Of a stretch of DNA of 64,000 bases, positions 1 through 8,296 are shown piece after piece. Positions within the stretch are counted from its first letter, which is position 1. Each line of letters opens with the position of its first letter. Source of the stretch: Micromonospora sp. NBC_01796 (GTDB taxonomy: Bacteria; Actinomycetota; Actinomycetes; Mycobacteriales; Micromonosporaceae); NCBI RefSeq assembly GCF_035917455.1, contig NZ_CP109078.1, positions 3,720,001-3,784,000 on the forward strand, given 5' to 3'. The notes under the pieces are model-generated. The model made no database searches. It saw only the letters and a list, made by a program, of their open reading frames with translations, and was not told where the DNA came from. Made by a program: the position numbers and the translations under genes.

Positions 1-1118
1 AACCGCAGCCAACCGGTCTCCTCGCCGAGGACCAGGCAGAGCACACCCCGCCAGGTGGCGTACCGGGCCCGGCGACGGACCCCCTCGACCGGGTAACGCG
101 CCGCCCGGGTCATCGCCAGCACCCGGAACCCGCCGGGCAGGTCGGCGATCGCCTCGTACTCCTGGCCGTGGTAGTCGCCGACGAGCTGGGTGGTCCGCGC
201 GGTCTCGCCGATCGGGAGGTACTCCTGGTCCGGCGAGATGCCCGGCACCGAGGCCAGCAGGTGCCGCCACCGCGGACCGGCCATCCGCAGCCACGCCCGC
301 TGCTCCGGCTGGTACGTGTAGAGCACCACCTCGTCACCGGCCGGCGAGTACGCCACCAGGGCCGCGTTCGCCGGCAACGGCAGGTCGGCCATGTCCCGGG
401 TGACGAACTCCGGGATCAGGTGCCGCCCGCTCGGGGTGAACCCGGTCCCCAGCACCGGCGGCCCGACCCGGTCGTGCGGCGGGATCGCCACCAGGCCGGC
501 GTGCCGTTCACCACCGGGTACGTCGTAGTCGAGCGGGTCGATCGCCCGCCAGCGCAGCGCGTACGCGGCGACCTCCTGCCCCTCCCGGCCCCCCTCCGGG
601 TCGGTACGCAGCAGCGACAGGTCCTCCGGCGTACGGAGGTGGGCGATGTCGTACTCGCGGTAGCAGAACCCGTACGGCAGCCACCCGCGCAGGTGCCCGG
701 CGAGTTGCCGGGCGGAGAGCACCTTGACCATCGGGGTGCCCCGGCGGACCAGGGCCGAGGCGCGCACGCTCGCCAGGACCGGGTCGGCGGCGCCGGCCGT
801 GGTCTGACTGAGCTGGTGGATGTCCGCCCAGTTCCGGGCCCGGTTCAGCGGCGCCATCAGCGGCGGCTCCAGCTCCGGGTCACCGCCCGACCTTGGTCCG
901 TACACGGCGCTGACCTCGCTGGCGTGCACGAACCGGTGCCACGGCCGGCGGGCGTCCGGGCGCGGGTCGCGGCTGAATCCGGGCAGCTCGTCGGCGCTGA
1001 ACAGCTCGTACGCCGCACCTCGGGCAAGTTCCTCGGCCGGGTGGTTGACGCCGGCGTGTGTCACCACCAGCCCGGCTGGTGCCTCGGGCACGTCCCGTGT
1101 CTGCGGGGTGACACTCAT
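1..1118 (-). CDS. Unknown protein, C-terminus cut by window edge
   Basis: An uninterrupted reading frame of about 372 codons runs from an ATG at 1118 leftward off the window, so the C-terminus is missing. The protein starts MSVTPQTRDVPEAP, has no signal peptide or obvious membrane segment, and is rich in Trp, Tyr, Pro and charged residues with typical actinobacterial codon use. I do not recognise the family. It is divergent from the tatD gene to its right, with about 180 bases between the two starts. The open frame and codon bias make it a real gene; its function is unknown. Confidence 0.75.
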   Translation of the reverse strand, partial: MSVTPQTRDVPEAPAGLVVTHAGVNHPAEELARGAAYELFSADELPGFSRDPRPDARRPWHRFVHASEVSAVYGPRSGGDPELEPPLMAPLNRARNWADIHQLSQTTAGAADPVLASVRASALVRRGTPMVKVLSARQLAGHLRGWLPYGFCYREYDIAHLRTPEDLSLLRTDPEGGREGQEVAAYALRWRAIDPLDYDVPGGERHAGLVAIPPHDRVGPPVLGTGFTPSGRHLIPEFVTRDMADLPLPANAALVAYSPAGDEVVLYTYQPEQRAWLRMAGPRWRHLLASVPGISPDQEYLPIGETARTTQLVGDYHGQEYEAIADLPGGFRVLAMTRAARYPVEGVRRRARYATWRGVLCLVLGEETGWLR

Positions 1119-1300
1119 GCGCGCGACGCTAGGAGGGCTCGGTGCCGTTCAGGTAAACGCCGGGTAACCGGCAGGGAGTACGACCGAAGGATGGTCGATG
1201 CCGGCTCAACGGCCAGCCGGCGCCGACCGGGCGGCCAAGTCATGATCGGCTCTCCGGGTACGCCCGAGGTGGTCGGGGCCGGTATGTGATGCTGACGGCG

Positions 1301-2289
1301 ATGACTGAGCCGACCGAATCCCGCCGCCAGCGGGCCGCCCGCCGGGCCGGGGAGTTCCCGCCCGCGCCCGAGCCGCTGCCCCTGCCGGTGCTGGACAGCC
1401 ACACCCACCTCGACATCACCGTCACCGAATCCGGCACCCCCGGAGGACCCCCAAACGACCCCACCGCCAACCCCGCCCCCAACCCCACCGCCAACCCCAC
1501 CGCCAACCCCACCGCCAACCCCGCCCCCCACCCGGACCCCCACCCGGACCCCCTTCCGGGGATCCGGTTAATCGCCTCATCGAGGTTGCCGCCGCCGCCG
1601 GGGTGGACCGGCTGGTCCAGGTCGGTACCGATGTGGAGTCGTCCCGCTGGGGCGCCGAGGCAGCCGTCAGGTACCCGGCCGTCCTCGCCACCGTCGCCCT
1701 GCACCCCAACGACGCCCCGCGCCTGCCCGACCTCGACGCGGCACTGCGCGAGATCGAGGCGCTCGCCGGCCAGGACCGGGTACGCGGCATCGGCGAGACC
1801 GGGCTGGACTTCTTCCGTACCGGCGACGAGGGGCGGGCGGCGCAGGAGGAGAGCTTCCGGGCGCACATCGACATCGCCAAGCGGTACAACAAGGCGCTGG
1901 TCATCCACGACCGCGACGCGCACGCCGAGGTCCTGCGGGTGCTCGATGAGGAGGGCGCACCGGCGACCGTTGTGCTGCACTGCTTCTCCGGCGACGAGGA
2001 GTTCGCGGCCGAGTGCGTGCGACGCGGTTACCTGCTGAGTTTCGCCGGGACGGTCACCTTCGGCAACGCGGGCGGGTTGCGCGCGGCGGCCAAGGTGACC
2101 CCATTGGACCAGCTCCTGGTGGAGACCGACGCGCCGTACCTGACGCCGACGCCGTACCGGGGGCGACCGAACGCCTCGTACCTGATCCCGTTGACGGTCC
2201 GTGCCCTGGCCGAGGCCAACGGCGCAGACCTCGACGAGCTGTGCGCGGCGATCTCCGCCAACGGAAACCGGGTCTTCGGCCCCTGGTGA
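1301..2289 (+). pseudogene. tatD: TatD-family metal-dependent DNase, frame broken in a repeat tract
   Basis: TatD-family hydrolases are Mg-dependent deoxyribonucleases or deacylases with a TIM-barrel fold. The first part (ATG at 1301; GTG at 1286 and ATG at 1289 are alternatives) carries the N-terminal metal motif LDSHTHLD. From about 1561 another frame continues with VNRLIEVAAAAGVDRLVQVG, GETGLDFF, VLHCFSG and ETDAPYLTP, ending at TGA 2287-2289. The HxH, Glu, His and Asp ligands are all present, but the two halves lie in different frames (a net -1 shift is needed) joined across a Pro/Asn-rich repeat at 1452-1557. Either the gene is truncated, a homopolymer was misread, or ribosomes shift frame. 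Internal initiation at GTG 1603 would give a 228-aa protein lacking the HxH ligands. Confidence 0.7.
1452..1557. repeat. GC-rich 12-bp tandem repeat inside tatD
   Basis: Units of the form AACCCCACCGCC alternate with AACCCCGCCCCC (about six 12-bp units), followed by two to three copies of an 11-12 bp CACCCGGACCCC unit. In the upstream frame it encodes (NPTA/NPAP)n and HPDP. Runs of five to six C make it prone to slippage, and the tatD frame is lost within it. Confidence 0.85.
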
Positions 2290-2314
2290 CAACCGGGGAC
2301 CCCGTCGGTCGGGG

Positions 2315-3415
2315 TCAGGAGCGGCGGGCCGGCACCCTCGGCGTACGGCGTCCACCACGGACTCCCCGGGGGCGGGGGAGCGCCTCCTCGGCAGCGGCGT
2401 CGGTGGCGGTACCGGGGGTGGTACGGGCGGTCGGCCCGGTGCCGGGGCGACCGGCCGTCCACGGGGTGAGGACAAAACCGCGCTTCACGGTGAGCAGTTC
2501 CACCCCGGCGCTCCAGGACCGTACGCCGTCGATCCGGGCCAGTGTCCGGGTGGTGAACTCCAGCACGTCGGCGTGGGTCGGCAGGATCACCTCGCACATC
2601 AGCGACTCCTGCCCGAGGGTCGCCGCGACGTAGCGCACCCCGGTCAGCGCGGCGAGCTCGTGCGCCACCGCCTCCAGCCGGGCCGGGGTGACCGAGAGCC
2701 AGAACAGCAACTCCGCCTCGAACCCGAGCGCCGCCGCCGGCACCAGGGTGATCACCTGTACGCACCCGGCACCGTGGAGTGCCTCGAACCGCCGCCGTAC
2801 GGTGCTCTCGCTGATCCCGAGGCCGAGCGCGACCGCGTGGAAACTGGTCCGCCCGTCGTGCCGGAGAGCGGCGACGATCCGTTCGTCCACCTCGTCGAGG
2901 TGGTCCGGTGGACAGTCGTGCACCGGCGGCGTCGGCGGCCGGCCGTCGTCCCCGAGCAGCCGGCGACTCCACTCGTGGTCCGACTTGTACGTGTGCAGCA
3001 GCAGGTCGGCGATGGTCGCCTGCACCCCCGGGATCCGCTGCACCGCGCTGAGCACGCTGTGCATGCTGGTCCCCCGGGGCACCAGGAGCTCGGCGACCAG
3101 GTCGTGGGCACCGGTCAGCACGGCGACGAACCGGACCTCGGGTCGGGCGGCCAACGCCCGCGCGGTCGGGAGCTGACTGCCCGGCGTACAGCGGACCCGG
3201 ACGATCAGCAGGTCGACCGGGCCGCCACCGGGCTGGGGCGCGACGGCCACCTTGACCAGCCCGCCGGCGATCAGTTGCTGGGCCCGGCGGGCCACCGTGG
3301 TCACCGAGGTCCCGATCAGCGCGGCGATCTCCGTCCAACTCGCCCGGCCGTTGACCTGGAGCGCGGCGACGATGCGTCGGTCGGTCGGGTCGAGGTCGTA
3401 CGGGCCGGAAGCCAT
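2315..3415 (-). CDS. Lrp/AsnC-family regulator with duplicated HTH-RAM modules
   Basis: Feast/famine transcription regulator of about 366 aa, roughly twice the usual Lrp length. Two AsnC-type winged HTH modules are visible, DLDPTDRRIVAALQVNGRAS near residue 8 and LDEVDERIVAALRHDGRTSF near residue 175. Each is followed by a RAM-like ligand domain, so one chain probably mimics an Lrp dimer. The C-terminal 45 residues are Pro/Arg/Thr-rich and probably disordered. Start: ATG at 3415, with GTG at 3418 directly upstream; the GTGATG overlaps the stop of a small upstream frame. It converges with tatD. The ligand cannot be read from sequence. Confidence 0.88.
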   Translation of the reverse strand: MASGPYDLDPTDRRIVAALQVNGRASWTEIAALIGTSVTTVARRAQQLIAGGLVKVAVAPQPGGGPVDLLIVRVRCTPGSQLPTARALAARPEVRFVAVLTGAHDLVAELLVPRGTSMHSVLSAVQRIPGVQATIADLLLHTYKSDHEWSRRLLGDDGRPPTPPVHDCPPDHLDEVDERIVAALRHDGRTSFHAVALGLGISESTVRRRFEALHGAGCVQVITLVPAAALGFEAELLFWLSVTPARLEAVAHELAALTGVRYVAATLGQESLMCEVILPTHADVLEFTTRTLARIDGVRSWSAGVELLTVKRGFVLTPWTAGRPGTGPTARTTPGTATDAAAEEALPRPRGVRGGRRTPRVPARRS

Positions 3416-3552
3416 CACGCGGGGGAGACGGTCGACGGGGCGCCGGAGATCGGCGCCGCGATCGTCCGGCCGTGACGGGCGGGCATCATCGGGTTCGGTC
3501 GTTCCACGGTGACCAGCGTGGGGTACGGAACGCCGGTCAGCAACGCCGCCAT
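3415..3552 (-). CDS. Possible 45-aa leader ORF coupled to the Lrp gene
   Basis: A short frame beginning MAALLTGVPYPTLVTVERPN runs from ATG 3552 to a TGA at 3417-3415 that overlaps the Lrp start codons (GTGATG). The overlap is what translational coupling would look like, but no good ribosome binding site is visible, and chance ORFs of this size are common at this GC content. Apart from this ORF I see nothing else in 3419-3743 beyond the rsmA promoter at the right end. Confidence 0.25.
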   Translation of the reverse strand: MAALLTGVPYPTLVTVERPNPMMPARHGRTIAAPISGAPSTVSPA

Positions 3553-3743
3553 GTCCGGTTTTCGGCTAGCTCGTAGGCAAAGCGGAGTTGTACGCGAGGT
3601 GTCGGATCGGTAGGTTTCCGGCGGCGGCAGCCCGAGGACCCGACCGTCACCCCCGACCGAGGTCCCGTCCCGGTGCCCGGCCACCTCGCCGGTCGCGGGA
3701 AACGCCACGACGGCGCGCCGGTCGGCGGCCCGACGCCGCACCG

Positions 3744-3749
3744 TAGGCT
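3744..3749 (+). promoter_or_regulatory. -10 element TAGGCT, leaderless rsmA promoter
   Basis: TAGGCT ends 8 bases before the rsmA ATG (3758), so transcription would start at or next to the start codon. The same hexamer precedes several genes in this window at similar distance. No convincing -35 is seen. Confidence 0.5.
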
Positions 3750-3757
3750 CTGGCCTC

Positions 3758-4627
3758 ATGACCGGACTCCTCGGCCCGGCGGAGATCCGGGAACTGGCCG
3801 CCCGACTCGGCGTCGCGCCGACCAAGAAACTGGGCCAGAACTTCGTCCACGACCCCAACACCGTCCGCCGGATCGTGGCCGCAGCCGAACTCACCCCGGA
3901 CGACGTGGCCCTGGAGGTCGGCCCGGGACTGGGCTCGCTCACCCTCGGACTGCTCACGGCGGCCGCGCACGTACACGTGGTGGAGATCGACCCGACGCTG
4001 GCCGCGGCGCTGCCGGCGACCGTCGCCGACCGGGCCGGTGCCGCCGCCGACCGGTTGACCGTGCACCGCGCCGACGCGCTGCGGATCACCGCCGCCGAAC
4101 TGGCCGAGCCGGCACCGACCGCGCTGGTCGCGAACCTGCCGTACAACGTGGCCGTGCCGGTGGTCCTGCACCTGCTCGCCGAACTGCCCACCCTGCGCCA
4201 GGGACTGGTGATGGTGCAGAAGGAGGTCGCCGACCGGCTGGTCGCCGGTCCCGGCTCGAAGACGTACGGCATCCCGTCGGTCAAACTCGCCTGGTACGCG
4301 ACCGCGCGGGGCGCCGGCAAGGTCCCGCCGAACGTCTTCTGGCCGGTGCCGAACGTCGACTCCGGCCTGGTCGCCTTCACCCGCCGGGAGCCGCCCCGCA
4401 CCGACGTACCCCGGAAGAAGGTTTTCGCGGTGGTGGACGCGGCCTTCGCGCAGCGCCGCAAGACCCTGCGCGCCGCGCTCGCCGGCTGGGCCGGTGGCGC
4501 GGACCGGGCCGCGGCGGCGCTGATCGCGGCCGGCGTCGACCCCGGCGCCCGGGGCGAGGCGCTGACCGTCGAGCAGTTCGCCGCCATCGCCGCGTCGGCC
4601 CCGACCGACCCCGAACGTGCCGAGTAG
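3758..4627 (+). CDS. rsmA: 16S rRNA (adenine1518-N6/1519-N6)-dimethyltransferase RsmA (KsgA)
   Basis: 289 aa. It dimethylates the two adjacent adenines in the terminal helix 45 loop of 16S rRNA using S-adenosylmethionine; loss gives kasugamycin resistance. Visible motifs: [12 protein letters not shown] (24-34), the SAM-binding VGPGLGSLT near 54-62, the acidic E77 after the second strand (VHVVEIDP), and the catalytic NLPYN at 126-130. Length is normal for the family. It follows a leaderless-type promoter and precedes ispE, the usual actinobacterial order (tatD-rsmA-ispE). No oddities. Confidence 0.97.
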   Translation: MTGLLGPAEIRELAARLGVAPTKKLGQNFVHDPNTVRRIVAAAELTPDDVALEVGPGLGSLTLGLLTAAAHVHVVEIDPTLAAALPATVADRAGAAADRLTVHRADALRITAAELAEPAPTALVANLPYNVAVPVVLHLLAELPTLRQGLVMVQKEVADRLVAGPGSKTYGIPSVKLAWYATARGAGKVPPNVFWPVPNVDSGLVAFTRREPPRTDVPRKKVFAVVDAAFAQRRKTLRAALAGWAGGADRAAAALIAAGVDPGARGEALTVEQFAAIAASAPTDPERAE

Positions 4628-4630
4628 GCT
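4625..4630 (+). promoter_or_regulatory. -10 element TAGGCT upstream of ispE leader ORF
   Basis: TAGGCT overlaps the rsmA stop codon and ends 7 bases before GTG 4638, the same geometry as the rsmA promoter. It would drive a leaderless transcript of the small ORF and ispE. Confidence 0.45.
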
Positions 4631-4637
4631 GACGCCC

Positions 4638-4718
4638 GTGCTGTCGACGAGGCCCCTACCGTCCCCACCCGACGTCACCCCGGCGGTGGCGCCACGGGTC
4701 CGGGGCCGTGCCCGGTGA
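4638..4718 (+). CDS. Possible 26-aa leader ORF coupled to ispE
   Basis: A GTG at 4638, 7 bases after a TAGGCT -10 box, opens a 26-codon frame (VLSTRPLPSPPDVTPAVAPR...) that stops at TGA 4716-4718. The stop overlaps the GTG start of ispE (4715-4717) as GTGA. Promoter spacing and overlap together suggest a translated leader that delivers ribosomes to ispE, which lacks a clear Shine-Dalgarno sequence of its own. The peptide is Pro/Arg-rich and resembles no family I know. Confidence 0.35.
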   Translation: MLSTRPLPSPPDVTPAVAPRVRGRAR

Positions 4719-5668
4719 CCGAGGCATGGCGGCCCGACGACGATGAACGGTCCCGACGCGCGGCGACCGGCCCGGTCCGGGTACGCGTCCCGGCGAAGAT
4801 CAACCTGCACCTCGGGGTGGGTCCGCTGCGCCCCGACGGCTACCACGAACTCAACACCGTCTACCACGCCATCGCGCTCTACGACGAGCTGACCGCCCGG
4901 CGCGGCGACACCCTCACCCTCACCATGGAGGGAGAGGGGACCGGCGAGCTGGCGCTCGACGACGACAACCTCGTCATCCGGGCCGCCCGCGCGCTCGCCG
5001 CACACACCGGCGTGCCCGCACACGCCCGGCTGCACCTGCGCAAGCAGATCCCGCTCGCCGCCGGACTGGCCGGTGGCAGCGCCGACGCCGCCGCCGCCCT
5101 GGTCGCCTGCGACACGCTCTGGGGCACCAACCTCTCCCGCGACCAACTCGCCGCGATCGCCGCCGACCTCGGCTCCGACGTACCGTTCCTGATCTTCGGC
5201 GGCACCGCGCTGGGCACCGGCCGGGGCGAGACGGTCAGCCCCGTACTGGCCCGGCCGACGACCTGGCACTGGGTGGTCGCGATCGCCGACGGCGGCCTCT
5301 CCACCCCGACCGCGTACCGGGAACTGGACCGGTTGCGCGCCGACGGTGCCGCACCCCCACCGCTGCCGAACGCCGACGCGCTGCTCGCCGCCCTGCGCCA
5401 GCGCAGCCCCGCGGTACTCGCCGCGACCCTCGGCAACGACCTGCAGGCCGCCGCCCAGTCGCTGCGCCCCGCCCTGGCGGCGACCCTCAAGGCCGGCGAG
5501 ACCGCCGGTGCGCTCGCCGGCATGGTCTCCGGCTCCGGCCCCACCTGCGTCTTCCTCGCGGCCGACGCCGCCGGTGCCAGCCGGATCGCCGCCGAACTCG
5601 AGGCCGCCGGGGTCTGCCGCGCCGCCCGTACGGCCACCGGCCCGGTTCCCGGTGCCCGCGTGATCTGA
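4715..5668 (+). CDS. ispE: 4-diphosphocytidyl-2-C-methyl-D-erythritol kinase IspE
   Basis: 317 aa GHMP-superfamily kinase of the MEP isoprenoid pathway; it phosphorylates CDP-methylerythritol at the 2-hydroxyl. The N-terminal PAKINLHLGVG (26-36, with the substrate Lys), the glycine-rich ATP loop PLAAGLAGGSADAA (113-126), the LGSDVPF segment with the likely catalytic Asp at 155, and C-terminal SGSGPTCVF are all present. The start is GTG 4715, overlapping the stop of a short upstream frame; the first 20 residues are a polar extension relative to E. coli IspE. The usual neighbour rsmA lies just upstream. Confidence 0.96.
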   Translation: MTEAWRPDDDERSRRAATGPVRVRVPAKINLHLGVGPLRPDGYHELNTVYHAIALYDELTARRGDTLTLTMEGEGTGELALDDDNLVIRAARALAAHTGVPAHARLHLRKQIPLAAGLAGGSADAAAALVACDTLWGTNLSRDQLAAIAADLGSDVPFLIFGGTALGTGRGETVSPVLARPTTWHWVVAIADGGLSTPTAYRELDRLRADGAAPPPLPNADALLAALRQRSPAVLAATLGNDLQAAAQSLRPALAATLKAGETAGALAGMVSGSGPTCVFLAADAAGASRIAAELEAAGVCRAARTATGPVPGARVI

Positions 5669-5693
5669 CCGGCCGACGGGTCCGCCACCCGCG

Positions 5694-5699
5694 TAGGCT
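5694..5699 (+). promoter_or_regulatory. -10 element TAGGCT upstream of the ABC-F gene
   Basis: TAGGCT predicts a start of transcription near 5706, which gives a 65-70 nt leader containing a long hairpin before the ABC-F ribosome binding site. Confidence 0.4.
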
Positions 5700-5710
5700 T
5701 GAACTACTCC

Positions 5711-5752
5711 AGGCGTCCCCTCGTGCCGGCCCGACCGGCACCCGGGGCGCCT
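5711..5752 (+). terminator. Long leader hairpin before ABC-F gene (possible attenuator)
   Basis: The arms AGGCG, CCCC and GTGCCGG (5711-5729) pair with CCGGCAC, GGGG and CGCCT (5735-5752) around a 5-nt loop, interrupted by a single T and a 2-nt internal loop. It stands between the predicted transcription start and the GGAAGGTGGG ribosome binding site at 5761-5770. It could be an ispE terminator or a leader attenuator for the ABC-F gene; only two T residues follow it. Confidence 0.45.
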
Positions 5753-5773
5753 TTGATCATGGAAGGTGGGCTC

Positions 5774-7618
5774 GTGGCCAACATCGTCAACCTGGACCGG
5801 GCGTCCAAGGGCTATGGCGCGGCCGGGCAACTGCTCACCGACGTGTCCCTCGGCCTCGACGACGCCGACCGGATCGGCGTCGTCGGGCTGAACGGGGCCG
5901 GCAAGTCGACCCTGCTCCGCCTGCTCACCAAGATCGAGGAACCGGACAACGGGCGGGTCACCCACCGCCGCGACCTGCGGGTCGCCTGGCTGCCGCAGAC
6001 CCTCAACCTGGACGCCGAGGCGACCGTACGGGACGTGGTGCTCGGCACCGCCTGGCTGGACCAGAGCATGGGCGCCGAGCACGAGTGGGCCGGCGACGCC
6101 GGAGTCCGGGGCATCCTCGACGGGCTCGGCATGCCGTACCTCGGGCTGGACCAGCCGGTCGGACCGATGTCCGGCGGTGAACGGCGCCGGGTCGCGCTCG
6201 CCGCGCTCCTGGTCCGTACCGCCGACCTGCTGATCCTGGACGAACCGACCAACCACCTCGACGTGGCCGGGGTCGACTGGCTCGCCCGCCACCTGGTCAA
6301 CCGCCGGGGAGCACTCGTGGTCGTCACCCACGACCGCTGGTTCCTCGACGCGGTCTGCACCACCACCTGGGAGGTCGGCGACCAGACCGTACGGGCCTAC
6401 GAGGGCGGGTTCGCCGCCTGGACGCTGGCCCGGGTGGAACGGGAACGGGTCGCCGCCGCCACCGAGGCCCGCCGGCAGAACCTGCTCCGCAAGGAGATCG
6501 CCTGGCTGCGCCGGGGACCGCCGGCCCGGACCTCGAAGCCCCAGTTCCGGATCGACGCCGCGAACGCGCTGATCGCCGACGTGCCACCGCCGCGCGACAC
6601 CATGTCACTGCAACGGATGGCCACCTCCCGGCTCGGCAAGCAGGTGTACGACCTGGAGAACGTCACCCTGATGGCCGGACCGAAACTGATCCTCGACGAC
6701 CTCACCTGGCAGGTCGGGCCCGGCGACCGGATCGCGATCGTGGGCGCCAACGGGGCCGGCAAGACCACGCTGCTGCGCCTGCTGGCCGGCGTACGCGAAC
6801 CGGAGAAGGGCCGGATCAACACCGGTTCCACCGTACGGCCGGCGTTCCTCTCCCAGGAACTCTCCGAGCTGCCCAACCAGTTGCGGGTGCTCGAAGCGGT
6901 CGAGGAGGTGGCCCGGCGGGTCGTACTCGGCGACCGGGAACTCGGCGCGTCGCAGCTCGCCGAGGTGTTCGGTTTCGACGACCGTCGACTCTGGACCCCG
7001 GTCGGGGACCTCTCCGGTGGTGAACGCCGCCGGTTGCAGATGCTCCGGCTGCTCGCCGCCGAGCCGAACGTGCTCCTCTTCGACGAGCCCACCAACGACC
7101 TCGACACCGACACCCTGGCCGCGCTGGAGGACCTGCTCGACTCCTGGCCCGGCACGATCATCGTGGCCAGCCACGACCGGTACCTGATCGAACGGGTCAC
7201 CGACGTGGTCTACGGCATGTTCGGCGACGGCCGGCTGATCCACCTGCCCGGCGGCGTCGACGAGTACCTCGCCCGCGCCGAGGCGGGCCAGGGCGGCCGG
7301 ACCCAGACGGCGACCGTCGCCTCCACGACCGCCGCGCCGGTGGACGCGAACGGGGCCGGCGGCACCGGCGACGGAGCCGGTACGCCCCACCTCAGCGCCG
7401 CCGAGGTACGGGTGGCGAAGAAGGAACTGAGCAAGCTGGAGCGGCAGATCGGCAAACTGGACCAGCGCGAGTCGGCGCTGCACGACCAGATGGCCGAGCA
7501 CGCCACCGACTACGCCAAGGTCGCCGAGCTGGACGGCCAACTGCGCGCCGTACGGGCCGAGCGGGAGCAGATCGAGGAGAGCTGGCTGTCCCTCGCGGAG
7601 CAGGTGCCGGGGTCCTGA
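5774..7618 (+). CDS. ABC-F family ATPase, Uup-like
   Basis: 614 aa with two nucleotide-binding domains and no membrane segments, so a soluble ribosome-associated ABC-F protein rather than a transporter. NBD1 has GLNGAGKST and MSGGERRRVALAAL; NBD2 has GANGAGKTT and LSGGERRRLQML; both have the DEPTNHLD/DEPTNDLD Walker B. The interdomain arm contains EIAWLRRGPPARTSKPQFRI, typical of the Uup subfamily. The last 75 residues form a coiled coil (AKKELSKLERQIGKLDQRES), as in the Uup C-terminal domain. GTG 5774 is preferred because GGAAGGTGGG lies 3 bases upstream, although the frame is open further 5'. Role by family: relief of stalled ribosomes; antibiotic protection is possible but not shown. Confidence 0.92.
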   Translation: MANIVNLDRASKGYGAAGQLLTDVSLGLDDADRIGVVGLNGAGKSTLLRLLTKIEEPDNGRVTHRRDLRVAWLPQTLNLDAEATVRDVVLGTAWLDQSMGAEHEWAGDAGVRGILDGLGMPYLGLDQPVGPMSGGERRRVALAALLVRTADLLILDEPTNHLDVAGVDWLARHLVNRRGALVVVTHDRWFLDAVCTTTWEVGDQTVRAYEGGFAAWTLARVERERVAAATEARRQNLLRKEIAWLRRGPPARTSKPQFRIDAANALIADVPPPRDTMSLQRMATSRLGKQVYDLENVTLMAGPKLILDDLTWQVGPGDRIAIVGANGAGKTTLLRLLAGVREPEKGRINTGSTVRPAFLSQELSELPNQLRVLEAVEEVARRVVLGDRELGASQLAEVFGFDDRRLWTPVGDLSGGERRRLQMLRLLAAEPNVLLFDEPTNDLDTDTLAALEDLLDSWPGTIIVASHDRYLIERVTDVVYGMFGDGRLIHLPGGVDEYLARAEAGQGGRTQTATVASTTAAPVDANGAGGTGDGAGTPHLSAAEVRVAKKELSKLERQIGKLDQRESALHDQMAEHATDYAKVAELDGQLRAVRAEREQIEESWLSLAEQVPGS

Positions 7619-7651
7619 CGTCGGGCGCCCCGGCGGTGGGGGCCGGGCGTG

Positions 7652-7671
7652 TGCGGCGTCACACCGCCGCA
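7652..7671 (+). terminator. Hairpin after the ABC-F gene
   Basis: TGCGGCG (7652-7658) and CGCCGCA (7665-7671) form a 7-bp stem with a 6-nt loop, 33 bases after the ABC-F stop. No T tract follows, which is common for actinobacterial terminators. Confidence 0.45.
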
Positions 7672-7724
7672 TGCGGGACAATGGTTGACGACCCCCACCG
7701 GCACGGCGTTGGAGAGTTACGACT

Positions 7725-8183
7725 ATGGCCCACAACCCCGTCAACCACCCCGCGCGCCCGATCTACCGGGCGATCGGCGGCCTGACCGGTCTATACCTGG
7801 TCATCTTCGGTGTCCTCGGCCTCATCGAGACCGGTGGCAGCGAAGCGTTCGCCCAGGACGAGACCACCACGGTGCTCGGCCAGGGCACCAACCTCGGCCA
7901 CTCGGTGCTCGCCGTGGTCCTCGGCATGATCGTCCTGATCGCCACCGGCCTGGGCCGCAACATCGACGCCGCGGTCAACAAGTGGTTCGGCTACCTGCTG
8001 ATGGCGGTCAGCCTGGCCGGCCTCGCGGTGATCCGTACGGACGCCAACTACCTCAACTTCAGCATCGCCGGAGTCGTGGTCACCATGCTCGTCGGGCTGG
8101 TCCTGCTGATGGCCGGCATGTACGGCCGGGTGGGCTCCGAGGACGAGGCGCAGGCCTGGCGGGACGGGCGCCTGGTCCTCTGA
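7725..8183 (+). CDS. DUF4383 four-helix membrane protein (copy 1)
   Basis: 152 aa integral membrane protein that begins MAHNPVNHPARPIYRAIGGL, the conserved DUF4383 opening. Four hydrophobic helices follow at about 17-35, 58-76, 86-102 and 111-130, and the NYLNFSIAG stretch precedes the last one. The ribosome binding site GGAGAG at 7711 supports ATG 7725. A paralogue with the same layout follows 113 bases downstream, indicating a tandem duplication. DUF4383 proteins are common in actinobacteria and have no established function that I know of. Confidence 0.9.
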   Translation: MAHNPVNHPARPIYRAIGGLTGLYLVIFGVLGLIETGGSEAFAQDETTTVLGQGTNLGHSVLAVVLGMIVLIATGLGRNIDAAVNKWFGYLLMAVSLAGLAVIRTDANYLNFSIAGVVVTMLVGLVLLMAGMYGRVGSEDEAQAWRDGRLVL

Positions 8184-8250
8184 ACCGGGACGGGCGCCGG
8201 GTGCGCTGACCGGGGCTGATCCGTGTTCGCCGGAAACCGCCTCCTCATCT

Positions 8251-8278
8251 GGGTGACAATTCGGAAGAATCATCACCC
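8251..8278. promoter_or_regulatory. 28-bp dyad upstream of second DUF4383 gene
   Basis: Outer arms GGGTGA and TCACCC enclose inner arms ATTC and GAAT around a central GGAA. The symmetric two-arm structure sits 18 bases before the GTG start and just before the ribosome binding site GGGAGGAG. It may be an operator or an mRNA hairpin. Confidence 0.4.
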
Positions 8279-8296
8279 GTACGGGAGGAGAAGTCG

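Noticed and set aside
3647-6331. Very long open frame on the minus strand opposite rsmA, ispE and the ABC-F gene
   Set aside because: It is the antisense shadow of three well-supported genes; the product is low-complexity Gly/Arg/Pro with no motif.
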